NCBI GenBank assembly: GCA_964509545.1
Contig: CAZDXQ010000018.1
Coordinates: 6,926 to 70,925 of the forward strand
DNA length: 64,000 nucleotides
Reading direction: 5' to 3'
DNA from: JADJWR01 sp964509545
Lineage (GTDB): Bacteria > Pseudomonadota > Gammaproteobacteria > Burkholderiales > Burkholderiaceae_F
In this document: piece after piece, positions 44,950-53,440 of the stretch
Position numbering within the stretch: the first letter of the stretch is position 1
How the letters are laid out: each line of letters opens with the position of its first letter
Made by a program: the position numbers and the translations under genes
Notes under the pieces: generated by a model
What the model was told of the DNA's origin: nothing
Database searches by the model: none
The model's input: the letters and a program-made list of their open reading frames with translations, nothing else

Positions 44950-47160
44950 ATGAACGCCGCGCCGACCCCCGCCGAGATGCTGATCGAACGCGAAGCATGT
45001 GTGGCCGCGCGCAACTATGCGCCGCTGCCGGTGGTGCTTACCAGCGGCCGTGGCGAATGGCTGCTCGACGTTGATGGCAAGCGCTACCTGGACATGATGA
45101 GCGCGTACTCCGCGGTCAGCCATGGTCACGCGCATCCGCGCCTCGTCGCGGCGCTGGTCGAACAGGCGCAGAAGGTGGCGGTCACTTCGCGCGCCTATCA
45201 CACGGATGCACTGGCGCCTTTCCTCGAAAAGCTGACGCAGCTTGCCGGGCTGGATCGCGCGCTGCCGGCCAACGGCGGCGCCGAATCGGTGGAGACGGCG
45301 ATCAAGGCCGCGCGGCGCTGGGGCTATCGGATCAAGGGGATCAGCGCCGATCGCGCCGAGATCGCCGTCGCGCGCGGCAACTTCCACGGCCGCTCGACGA
45401 CCATCGTCGGCTTTTCCACCGAGCCGGCGTACCGTGCGGACTTCGGGCCGTTTGCGCCGGGCTTCGCGCATTTCGACTTCGGCGACATCGACTCGCTCGC
45501 GGCAGCGATCAACGACAACACCTGCGCCGTCCTGATCGAGCCGATCCAGGGCGAAGCCGGCATTGTTGTGCCGCCGGCTGGCTTCCTTCAGGAAGTGCGC
45601 CGCCTGTGCGATGAGCGCCGCGTGCTGCTGATCGTCGACGAGATCCAGAGCGGCCTGGGCCGTACGGGCCGCTGGTTCGCCTTCCAGCACGAAGGCATCC
45701 GGCCCGACGGCCTGATCGTCGGCAAGGCGCTCGGCGGCGGGCTGCTGCCGGTCAGCGCTTTGGTCGGCACGGCCGAGCTGATGGACGTGTTCGAGCCGGG
45801 CAGCCACGGCTCGACCTTTGGCGGCAATCCGCTGGCATCGCGCGTGGCACTGGAAGCACTGCGCGTGATCGAAGACGAGGCACTGGTGGCGCGCAGCGCC
45901 GCGCTGGGCGCGCACCTGTTGCAGCGGTTGCGCGGCATCGCCTCGCCGCTGGTGCGTGAAGTGCGCGGCCGCGGCCTGTGGGTCGGCGTCGACCTCGAAC
46001 CCACGCGCGTTTCGGCGCGCGAGGTGGTGCAACGGCTGGCACAGCGCGGCGTGCTGTCGAAGGAGACGCACGAAACGGTGATCCGGTTCGCTCCGCCGCT
46101 GACGGTCGAGCGCGCCGCGCTTGACTGGGGGATCGACGTCTTCGCCGAGGTATTGCGCGAATTCGAGCCCGTACGCCACGCCGGGACGTTGCCGATCGGC
46201 GGCAGGAAGGCCGCGGCCAGGCCGGCACGAAACAGCGCCGTCGATCGCCCGGCCGAACGCCCTCACCTGATGATGAGCGCGCCCGACTTCTTCGAGGTCA
46301 GCTACCGGATCAACCCGTGGATGGAGCCCGACCGCTGGCACGCGTCGGCGCAGCGCCTCGCCGCAGATGCACAGCGGGGGTGGCAGCGGCTGAAGACCGC
46401 CTACGAGCGGCTCGGCGCGACGGTCGAGGTGCAGGCACCGGCGCGCGGCCTGCCCGACATGGTCTTCACGGCGAATGCAGCGATGGTGCTCGACCGCAAG
46501 GCCCTGCTCGCCCGCTTTGCCTGCGTCGAACGGCGCGGCGAGGAGATGCATGACCACGCGTTCTTCGAGGCGCTGCGTGCGCGCGGCGCAATCGACGAGA
46601 TCGTCACGCCACCGCCGGGCCTGTTCTTCGAAGGCGCCGGCGACGCCCATTGGGACGCACGCCGACGCCTGATCTGGGTCGGCCACGGCCAGAGATCGAG
46701 CCGCGAGATGCAGTACGTGATCAGCGAGACCTATGCCGTACCCACGGTGCCGCTCGAGCTGATCGATCCGCGCTTCTATCACCTCGACACCTGCTTCTGC
46801 CTGCTTGCGGGCGGCGAAGTCATCTACTACCCGGCGGCGTTCTCGGCCGCGGCGCGAGCACAGCTGCGGGAACTGGTCGATCCGGACCTGCTGATCGAGG
46901 CATGCGACGAAGACGCGCATCACCTGGCCGTGAACTCGGTCTGCCTGGGACGCGACGTCGTGCTGTGCCACGCCTCCGCCGGGCTGCGCGGCCGGCTTCT
47001 CGAGCGCGGTTACCGGCCGCACGTCGTCCCCCTCGATTCGTTCAACCGCTCAGGCGGCGCGGCGTACTGCCTGACGCTTCGCCTCGACCTGTGCACCCGG
47101 CCGCAGGTCGCCACGCCGCTGTTCGTCGAGGACGACGCAGCCGAACTTCGCGCCGCCTGA
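44950..47160 (+). CDS. Fusion: ornithine aminotransferase + amidinotransferase-fold arginine hydrolase
   Basis: A 736-aa two-enzyme polypeptide. Residues about 1-405 are a class III aminotransferase of the RocD (ornithine delta-aminotransferase) type: NFHGRSTT, IEPIQGEAGI, DEIQSGLGRTGR and PLP Lys259 in VGKALGGG. A basic, Ala/Pro-rich linker (about 406-438) leads to an amidinotransferase-superfamily hydrolase, residues about 440-736: INPWM with Asn455, FTANA with Asn509, EGAGDAHW, catalytic His611 in FYHLDTCF, and Cys707 in GGAAYCLT. These fit dimethylarginine/arginine hydrolases; the INPWM and FTANA pattern is like cyanobacterial arginine dihydrolase. The reading frame is continuous through the linker. 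An internal ATG at 46270 could also make the second domain alone. Likely reaction: arginine to ornithine to glutamate semialdehyde (inference). Confidence 0.88.
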   Translation: MNAAPTPAEMLIEREACVAARNYAPLPVVLTSGRGEWLLDVDGKRYLDMMSAYSAVSHGHAHPRLVAALVEQAQKVAVTSRAYHTDALAPFLEKLTQLAGLDRALPANGGAESVETAIKAARRWGYRIKGISADRAEIAVARGNFHGRSTTIVGFSTEPAYRADFGPFAPGFAHFDFGDIDSLAAAINDNTCAVLIEPIQGEAGIVVPPAGFLQEVRRLCDERRVLLIVDEIQSGLGRTGRWFAFQHEGIRPDGLIVGKALGGGLLPVSALVGTAELMDVFEPGSHGSTFGGNPLASRVALEALRVIEDEALVARSAALGAHLLQRLRGIASPLVREVRGRGLWVGVDLEPTRVSAREVVQRLAQRGVLSKETHETVIRFAPPLTVERAALDWGIDVFAEVLREFEPVRHAGTLPIGGRKAAARPARNSAVDRPAERPHLMMSAPDFFEVSYRINPWMEPDRWHASAQRLAADAQRGWQRLKTAYERLGATVEVQAPARGLPDMVFTANAAMVLDRKALLARFACVERRGEEMHDHAFFEALRARGAIDEIVTPPPGLFFEGAGDAHWDARRRLIWVGHGQRSSREMQYVISETYAVPTVPLELIDPRFYHLDTCFCLLAGGEVIYYPAAFSAAARAQLRELVDPDLLIEACDEDAHHLAVNSVCLGRDVVLCHASAGLRGRLLERGYRPHVVPLDSFNRSGGAAYCLTLRLDLCTRPQVATPLFVEDDAAELRAA

Positions 47161-47357
47161 ACTGGGACGGGCCGCGTCGGCCTGCCAGTTCTTCCGATCG
47201 TCATGAGCGTGGGTCAGTACGCACCGGAATCCGGCTGCGTGCACTAAGACTATCGGCGGATTTCTCGGCGGCGACCCATCGCGCAGACTGCCTGTCGACC
47301 CGCGCGCGCCGGCTTCGCCGGCCGCGCCCTCTTCAAGCGCAGCGATAAGTCAGTGCA

Positions 47358-47915
47358 ATGAGCACGCCACGCAATACCGAGCTTCGCGTCGTCCCCGCCG
47401 CGGACACCGAGGCCAACCGCGCCACGCTGCGCATCGATGCCGAGCGCCCGGTGCCGGCACCGCCACTGAGCCCCGAAGAGTCACGCATGCAGCGGCAGGT
47501 GGCCGCGGAGAAGGAGCTCGACCGGCTGCACCAGGCTGCCGTCGCCGCCCAACTGTCGCTGGGCCAGCATGTCAACTGGCTGATCGCCTCGCAGGCGATC
47601 TTCATCCACGCCTTCCTGATGGTGTTCGTGGTCAGCGGCATGGGCGTGCTGTCGCTGAACCATTGGCTGCTGGGGGGCCTCGCGCTGATCGGCATCCTGT
47701 CCGCAGTGGCCCTGCACGCCAGCATCGAACGCGCCTGCAGGTCGCTGGCGCTTCTGGTCGTGCAGCGGCGCGCGGTCGAGGTGGAGCTTGCCGAACTCAG
47801 CGGCCGAACGCCAGTTCTGCCGAAGGACGCAGCGCAGGCCAGCAGCTGGGCCGGGCCGCTGTTCGTCGTCGCCTGGCTCGCCCTGCTCGCCTGCAGCGCC
47901 GCGCTTCGGCTGTAG
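47358..47915 (+). CDS. Hypothetical membrane protein, three helices
   Basis: A 185-aa protein I cannot assign. A charged N-terminal region (1-70) contains a probable short coiled coil (ESRMQRQVAAEKELDRLHQAAVAAQ). Three membrane helices follow (NWLIASQAIFIHAFLMVFVV; LLGGLALIGILSAVALHAS; GPLFVVAWLALLACSAALRL). It is alone on its strand between the fusion gene (197-bp gap with a small GCCGGC hairpin) and the convergent hydratase gene. Function unknown. Confidence 0.65.
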   Translation: MSTPRNTELRVVPAADTEANRATLRIDAERPVPAPPLSPEESRMQRQVAAEKELDRLHQAAVAAQLSLGQHVNWLIASQAIFIHAFLMVFVVSGMGVLSLNHWLLGGLALIGILSAVALHASIERACRSLALLVVQRRAVEVELAELSGRTPVLPKDAAQASSWAGPLFVVAWLALLACSAALRL

Positions 47916-47940
47916 GCGCGGCTGCCGCGAAGTCAGGCCC

Positions 47941-48777
47941 TCACGAGTCGGCCGTCGGCGCCTTGGGTGCAGCGGCTGGCGACCAGGCGGGCCGGCGTTT
48001 TTCCATGAACGCGGCGACACCTTCCTGCGCCACATCGTCGATCATGTTGCAGGCCATCGTCTGTCCGGCCAGCTGGTAGGCGGCGTCGACGCCCATTTCG
48101 AGCTGCCGGTAAAACAGCCCCTTGCCCATGCCGATCGCCAGTGCCGGCTTGGCGATGATCGCATCGGCCAGCTTCTTCACTTCGGCGTCGAGTCCGTCGG
48201 CCGGCACAACGCGGTTGACCAGCCCGCGTGCCCGGGCGGTGGCGGCGTCGATGAACTCTCCGGTGACCAGCATCTCGAAGGCCTGCTTGCGACCGACATT
48301 GCGCGACAGCGCCACGCTCGGCGACGAGCAGAACAGCCCGACGTCGATGCCGTTGACGCCGAAGCGCGCTGATTCGACGGCCACTGCCAGATCGCAGGTC
48401 GCCACCAGCTGACAGCCCGCCGCGGTGGCGATGCCGTGCACCCGGGCGATCACCGGTTGCGGCAGCTGCTGGATCGTCAGCATCAGCCTGGCGCAGTCGG
48501 CGAACAGTTTCTCGTAGTAGTCGAGTCGCGCGTTCGCCTTCATCTGCTTCAGGTCGTGGCCGGCGCAGAACGCCTTGCCGGCGGCGGCGATCACCACCAC
48601 CCGGACGCTAACGTCGGCGCCGATGCGATCGATCGCCTCCTGCAGCGCCGCCAGCATCTCCTCGGACAGCGTATTGAACTGCGCCGGCCGGTTCAGTGTC
48701 AGCGTGACAACGCCTTCCGGCGAGCGCGTCTCGAGCAGCAGCGGTTCCAGCTGAGCCTGGGCCTGTGGTGCGTTCAT
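47941..48777 (-). CDS. Enoyl-CoA hydratase/isomerase family protein (ECHDC3-like)
   Basis: A 278-aa crotonase-fold protein. Oxyanion-hole segments CAGHDLKQM and GIATAAGCQLVATCDLAVA are intact. Where classical hydratases have a PE...G(I/L)P catalytic Glu, this protein reads VNGIDVGLFCSSP, the pattern of the ECHDC3-like branch, so hydratase activity is not assured. AGGAG lies 8 bp upstream of the ATG. Follows the acyl-CoA synthetase on the same strand (39-bp gap). Confidence 0.85.
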   Translation of the reverse strand: MNAPQAQAQLEPLLLETRSPEGVVTLTLNRPAQFNTLSEEMLAALQEAIDRIGADVSVRVVVIAAAGKAFCAGHDLKQMKANARLDYYEKLFADCARLMLTIQQLPQPVIARVHGIATAAGCQLVATCDLAVAVESARFGVNGIDVGLFCSSPSVALSRNVGRKQAFEMLVTGEFIDAATARARGLVNRVVPADGLDAEVKKLADAIIAKPALAIGMGKGLFYRQLEMGVDAAYQLAGQTMACNMIDDVAQEGVAAFMEKRRPAWSPAAAPKAPTADS

Positions 48778-48816
48778 GGAGATCTCCTGTACGGATCGAT
48801 ATCGCTGCGGCAGGCC

Positions 48817-50463
48817 CTAGACGTCGATGGCGCTGGAGGACTTCGCCTGCTGGCGCAGCAGGAATTTCTGGATCTTGCCGGTGTTGGTCTTGGGAATCGG
48901 CGCGAAGACGAACTTCTTCGGCACCTTGAAGCCGGCCAGGTGGGCGCGGCAGTGTGCGATCAGTTCCTCGGCCGTGGTGCGCGCGCCTTCCTTGGTCTCG
49001 ATGAACGCGCACGGCACCTCGCCCCACTTGGGATCGGGTGCGGCGACCACCGCCGCGGTCATCACCGCCGGATGCCGGTAGAGGACGTCCTCGACCTCGA
49101 TCGAGCTGATGTTCTCGCCGCCCGAGATGATGATGTCCTTGCTGCGGTCCTTGATGCGCAGGTAGCCGTCGGGGTGGACGACGGCGAGGTCGCCGGAGTG
49201 GAACCAGCCGCCGGCAAAGGCCTGCTGCGTGGCCTGCGGGTTCTTCAGGTAGCCCTTCATCGTGATGTTGCCGCGGAACATCACCTCGCCGATCGTTTCG
49301 CCGTCACGGGCGACCTCCTGCAGCGTTTCCGGATCGAGCACGGCGACGCCTTCCTCCATCGGATAGCGCACGCCCTGGCGGCCGTTCATCATCGCCCGCT
49401 CGCCGACGTCGAGTTCTTCCCATTCCTGCTGCTTGGCGCACACGGTCGCCGGACCGTAGACCTCGGTCAGGCCGTACACATGCGTCAGGTCGAAGCCGAG
49501 CCGTTCCATGCCTTCGATCATCGCCGCCGGCGGCGCCGCGCCGGCGACCATCGCCTGAACGCGATGGCCGATGCCGTGCTTCAGCGCCTCGGGCGCGTTC
49601 ACCAGCAGCGCGTGCACGATCGGCGCGCCGCAGTAATGCGTAACCCTGTGCGTGCGAATGGCGTCGAAGATCGCCGCCGCCTCGACGCGGCGCAGGCAGA
49701 CATGGGTACCGGCCATCGCCGCCACGGTCCACGGAAAGCACCAGCCGTTGCAGTGGAACATCGGCAGCGTCCACAGGTAGACGGGGTGGTGCGGCAGCGC
49801 CCAGACGAGGATGTTCGACACCGCGTTCAGATAGGCGCCACGATGGTGGTAGACGACTCCCTTCGGATTGCCGGTGGTGCCCGAGGTGTAGTTCAGCGCG
49901 ATCGCGTCCCACTCATCGGTCGGCTGCGGCCAGGCGAATTCGGCGCTGCCGTCGGCGATGAAGGTCTCGTAGTCGACCGCGCCGATGCGCTCGCCCGGGC
50001 CGGCGTACACGGGATCGTCGACGTCGACGACCAGGAGCGGCCGATTCAGCCGTTCGACGGCCGCGCGCGCGACGGCCGAGAACTCGCGGTCGACGATGAA
50101 CACGCTCGCCTCGCCGTGGTCGAGCATGAAGGCGATCGCCTCGGCGTCGAGCCGCGTATTGATGGCGTTGAGCACGCAGCCCGCCATCGGGATGCCGAAG
50201 TGCGCCTCGACCATCTCCGGCGTGTTCGGCAGCATCACCCCCACCGTATCGCCGCGGCCCAGCCCGCGCCGTGCCAGCGCATGCGCGAGTTTCCGGCAGC
50301 GGCCGTACAGTTCGGCCCAGCTGCGCCGAATCGAAGTCCCGTGAACGACGGCGAGCCGCTGCGGGAACACCGACGCCGCGCGTTCGATGAAGGTCAGCGG
50401 CGTCAGCGCCGCGAAGTTGGCGGCGGTGCGCGGCAGGTCCTGGTCGAAGATCGCGTTGGGCAT
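48817..50463 (-). CDS. Acyl-CoA synthetase (AMP-forming), medium/long chain type
   Basis: A 548-aa adenylate-forming ligase: LNYTSGTTGNPKGVVYHHRG (phosphate loop), YGLTEVYGP, WFHSGDLAVVHPDGYLRIKDRSKDIIISGGENIS and the catalytic Lys in KTNTGKIQKF. The HHRGAYLNAVSN and MFHCNGWCFPW segments place it with medium-chain/methylmercaptopropionyl-type synthetases; substrate not fixed. Only 3 bp separate it from the deacetylase gene upstream, so the two are co-translated, with the hydratase third. Confidence 0.9.
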   Translation of the reverse strand: MPNAIFDQDLPRTAANFAALTPLTFIERAASVFPQRLAVVHGTSIRRSWAELYGRCRKLAHALARRGLGRGDTVGVMLPNTPEMVEAHFGIPMAGCVLNAINTRLDAEAIAFMLDHGEASVFIVDREFSAVARAAVERLNRPLLVVDVDDPVYAGPGERIGAVDYETFIADGSAEFAWPQPTDEWDAIALNYTSGTTGNPKGVVYHHRGAYLNAVSNILVWALPHHPVYLWTLPMFHCNGWCFPWTVAAMAGTHVCLRRVEAAAIFDAIRTHRVTHYCGAPIVHALLVNAPEALKHGIGHRVQAMVAGAAPPAAMIEGMERLGFDLTHVYGLTEVYGPATVCAKQQEWEELDVGERAMMNGRQGVRYPMEEGVAVLDPETLQEVARDGETIGEVMFRGNITMKGYLKNPQATQQAFAGGWFHSGDLAVVHPDGYLRIKDRSKDIIISGGENISSIEVEDVLYRHPAVMTAAVVAAPDPKWGEVPCAFIETKEGARTTAEELIAHCRAHLAGFKVPKKFVFAPIPKTNTGKIQKFLLRQQAKSSSAIDV

Positions 50464-50466
50464 CGG

Positions 50467-51390
50467 TCAGAGCTGCGCCAGCGTGCGCACGTGCGCGGCA
50501 ACGCTGCGCGCCAGAGCGCTGAGGTTATAGCCGCCTTCGAGCGTGCTGACGATGCGGCCGCCGGCGTGGCGTTCGGCCACGTCCATCAGGCGCTGCGTGA
50601 TCCAGGCATAGTCGGCCTCGACCAGGCCCATCTGGCCGAGATCGTCCTCGCGGTGCGCGTCGAAGCCGGCCGAGATGAAGATCATCTGCGGCGCAAAGGC
50701 CTGCAGCCGCGGCATCCACTGGCTGTCGACCAGTTCGCGGATGACGTCGCCGCGGGTGCCTGCCGGCACCGGCACGTTGACCATGTTGTCGGCCGTGAAG
50801 TCGGTGCCGCTGTACGGATAGAACGGGTGCTGGAAAAAGCTCGCCATCAGCACGCCGCCATTGCCGGCGAGGATGTCCTCGGTGCCGTTGCCATGGTGCA
50901 CGTCGAAATCGATGACCGCGACGCGCTCGAGCCGGTGGGCGTGCAGCGCGTGCAACGCGCCGATGGCGACGTTGTTGAAGAAGCAGAATCCCATCGCCGC
51001 CGCGCGGCAGGCATGATGTCCGGGAGGCCGCACGGCGCAGAAGGCGTTGGCCAGTTCGCCGCGCATCACCCGGTCGGTCGCCTCGATGACGGCGCCGGCG
51101 GCGTGCAGCGCCGCGTCCCAACTGCTGCAGTTCATCGACGTGTCCGGGTCGACCGGCTCGTAGCCCTGCTTTGGTATTCTGCCGCGCAACCGCTCGATAT
51201 AGCCGCGGTCGTGCGCACGCCCGATGGCCTCGAGGCTCGCCGCCGGCGCATCGATCGTCAGCAGATGGGGCAGCAGGCCGACCGCGATCAGATGGTCGTG
51301 CACCGCGGCCAGACGTTCGGGACTCTCCGGATGCCACGAACCCATCTCATGCGCGGCACACTGCGCATGCGTGATAAAGCCGGTATGCAC
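50467..51390 (-). CDS. Histone deacetylase-family protein
   Basis: A 307-aa zinc hydrolase of the arginase/deacetylase fold, class II-like. Active-site motifs are present: RPPGHHA (tandem His), GFCFFNNVAIGA, DFDVHHGNGTED (zinc Asp and His) and ISAGFDAHREDD (zinc Asp), with LEGGYN at the end. Bacterial members deacetylate small amines, acetoin-system proteins or acetylpolyamines; the substrate here is unknown. First gene of an operon with an acyl-CoA synthetase and a crotonase-like protein, and divergent from moxR (50-bp gap). Confidence 0.9.
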   Translation of the reverse strand: MHTGFITHAQCAAHEMGSWHPESPERLAAVHDHLIAVGLLPHLLTIDAPAASLEAIGRAHDRGYIERLRGRIPKQGYEPVDPDTSMNCSSWDAALHAAGAVIEATDRVMRGELANAFCAVRPPGHHACRAAAMGFCFFNNVAIGALHALHAHRLERVAVIDFDVHHGNGTEDILAGNGGVLMASFFQHPFYPYSGTDFTADNMVNVPVPAGTRGDVIRELVDSQWMPRLQAFAPQMIFISAGFDAHREDDLGQMGLVEADYAWITQRLMDVAERHAGGRIVSTLEGGYNLSALARSVAAHVRTLAQL

Positions 51391-51440
51391 GGGTCCCAGT
51401 CTCCCTGCCGTCGTCTATCAGCCTGTTTGCGGAAAGTCTA

Positions 51441-52364
51441 ATGCTGGAAAGAATCCATCGCTGCGCCGAACAGATCGGCGCCGTGATCGTCGGCAAGGAT
51501 CTGCAGATCCGCCAGAGCCTGACCTGCCTGCTGGCGGGCGGGCACCTCCTGATCGAGGACGCACCGGGCGTCGGCAAGACGACTCTGGCGCACGCGATCG
51601 CCATCTCGCTCGGGCTGCCGTTCCGCCGCCTGCAGTTCACCAGCGACCTGCTGCCATCCGACGTGATCGGGGTGTCGGTCTACGACCGCAGCACCAGCCA
51701 GTTCTCCTTCCATCCCGGGCCGATCTTCACCGAAGTGCTGCTCGCCGACGAGATCAACCGTGCCAGCCCGAAGACGCAGAGCGCGCTGCTCGAAGCGATG
51801 GAAGAAAACCAGGTCTCCATCGACGGCATGTCTCGGCCGCTGCCGCAGCCGTTCTTCGTCATCGCCACGCAGAATCCGCTGCACCAGGTCGGCACCTTCC
51901 CCCTGCCCGAATCGCAGCTCGACCGCTTCCTGATGTGCATCAGCCTCGGCTACCCGGACCGCGCCGCCGAACGCGCACTGCTGGCCGGCCAGGCGCGCCG
52001 CGACATGCTGCGCAGCCTGCCGGCCGTGGCGCGCCCGGCCGACCTGCTGGCGGCGCAGGCCGCGGTCAAGGAAGTGTTCGTTTCCGAAGCGCTGCTCGAT
52101 TATGTGCAGTCGTTGCTTGCCTTTACCCGCAGTTCGGGCCGGCACGCCGAAGGCCTGTCGCCGCGCGCCGGGCTGGCGCTGCTGGCCGCGGCCCGAGCGT
52201 GGGCCTGGATCGACGGGCGCGAGCACGTCATCCCCGAGGACGTGCAGAATGTCCTGCCTGCCGTCGCTGGCCATCGGCTGCATGCCGCGCAGCGTGAAGG
52301 CGGCCGCGTGCTGCACGGCCGCGAACTCGTCGGTCAGCTGATCCAGGCGGTGCGCTTGCCCTGA
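51441..52364 (+). CDS. MoxR family AAA+ ATPase
   Basis: A 307-aa AAA+ ATPase, presumed chaperone. Walker A DAPGVGKTTLAHA, Walker B and sensor region LLADEINRASPKTQSALLEAMEE, then ATQNP and LPESQLDRFLM. It begins the conserved moxR-DUF58-transglutaminase set. The DUF58 gene follows after 62 bp. Confidence 0.9.
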   Translation: MLERIHRCAEQIGAVIVGKDLQIRQSLTCLLAGGHLLIEDAPGVGKTTLAHAIAISLGLPFRRLQFTSDLLPSDVIGVSVYDRSTSQFSFHPGPIFTEVLLADEINRASPKTQSALLEAMEENQVSIDGMSRPLPQPFFVIATQNPLHQVGTFPLPESQLDRFLMCISLGYPDRAAERALLAGQARRDMLRSLPAVARPADLLAAQAAVKEVFVSEALLDYVQSLLAFTRSSGRHAEGLSPRAGLALLAAARAWAWIDGREHVIPEDVQNVLPAVAGHRLHAAQREGGRVLHGRELVGQLIQAVRLP

Positions 52365-52426
52365 ACGGCGGCGCGCCCGAAGTTGCCTGATAAGGGCCAC
52401 GCGCATCCGGCCGAACGTCGCTGTCG

Positions 52427-53440
52427 ATGAGCTTCACCACCCATCCGCTGGCTGTCCGCATCGGCGAGATGATCGGCGGCGTCAAGGGCGTCGAGCACGG
52501 CGAGGTGCTGCTCGACCGCCGCCGCGTCTACATCCTGCCGACCCGCGCCGGCGTGCTTTTTGCCGTCGCGATGCTGATGATGCTGATCGGTTCGATCAAC
52601 TACTCGCTGCAGCTTGGCTTCATGCTGACGTTCCTGGTCAGCAGCATGGCGCTGGTGGCGATGTACCACACGCATCGCAACCTGGCGCGGCTGACGCTCA
52701 CCGCGCACCGGGCCGAGAACGTCTTCGCCGGCGACCTGGCGACGTTCGAGATCACCGTGCATAACCCGACGCCGGAAGCGCGTTTCGCACTGGAATTCGA
52801 ACCCTTGCAGCCGACCAACCCGCTGCAGGAGGCGATCGGCCCCGACGTTCCCGTGCAGCCCATCACCAACGCCGACGTCCCGGCCGCCGGCAGCCGCGAG
52901 GTCCGCGTTGCCGTGGCCACGCGCTCGCGCGGCCGGCTCGCCTGTCCGCGCCTGCGCATCGAGACGCGTTTTCCTTTCGGACTGTGGCAGGCGTGGGCTT
53001 ACTATTCGCCGCCGCTGGCGGCGATCGTCTATCCGACGCCGGAAAGCGAAGCGCCGCCGCTGCCGGCCACGGCCACGGCCGGCGCGGAACAGGAGACCGG
53101 CCTGGTGGTCAGCGGCGACGAATTCGCCGGCGTGCGCCCCTACCAGTCCGGCGATCCGCTCAAGCGCGTGGCATGGCGGCTGGCGGCCCGCGGCGACGAA
53201 TTGTCGGTCAAGCTGTTCGAGGCCTATGCGCGCGGTGAAGTGTTGCTGGATTTCGCCGACCTGCCGGCGTCGCTCGCCGACGAGCATAAGCTGGCGCGGC
53301 TGTGTCGCTGGGTGCTGATGGCCGAAGCGGAACAGGTGCGCTACGGACTGCGGCTGCCCGGCGTGCGGATCGACCTCGGCCTCGGCGCCGAGCAGCGCGA
53401 GAGCTGCCTGACCGCGCTCGCGCTTTACGGCGGCTCCTGA
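52427..53440 (+). CDS. DUF58 domain-containing membrane protein
   Basis: A 337-aa protein. Two helices (LFAVAMLMMLIGSINYS; LGFMLTFLVSSMALVAMY) are followed by a beta-rich region and the DUF58 signature GDEFAGVRPYQSGDPLKRVAW with VKLFE. It is the usual partner of MoxR ATPases. Its TGA shares a base with the ATG of the transglutaminase gene (TGATG), so the two are coupled. Confidence 0.88.
   Translation: MSFTTHPLAVRIGEMIGGVKGVEHGEVLLDRRRVYILPTRAGVLFAVAMLMMLIGSINYSLQLGFMLTFLVSSMALVAMYHTHRNLARLTLTAHRAENVFAGDLATFEITVHNPTPEARFALEFEPLQPTNPLQEAIGPDVPVQPITNADVPAAGSREVRVAVATRSRGRLACPRLRIETRFPFGLWQAWAYYSPPLAAIVYPTPESEAPPLPATATAGAEQETGLVVSGDEFAGVRPYQSGDPLKRVAWRLAARGDELSVKLFEAYARGEVLLDFADLPASLADEHKLARLCRWVLMAEAEQVRYGLRLPGVRIDLGLGAEQRESCLTALALYGGS

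Noticed and set aside
47308..47322. Terminator after the fusion gene (GCCGGC-TTC-GCCGGC)
   Set aside because: The 6-bp arms are self-complementary, the stem cannot be extended, and no T-run follows; too weak to call.
48436..51441. Open frame of about 1000 codons on the plus strand
   Set aside because: It is exactly antisense to the deacetylase, acyl-CoA synthetase and hydratase genes. Long antisense frames are expected at this GC content, and the translation is Arg/His/Asp-rich with no domain.
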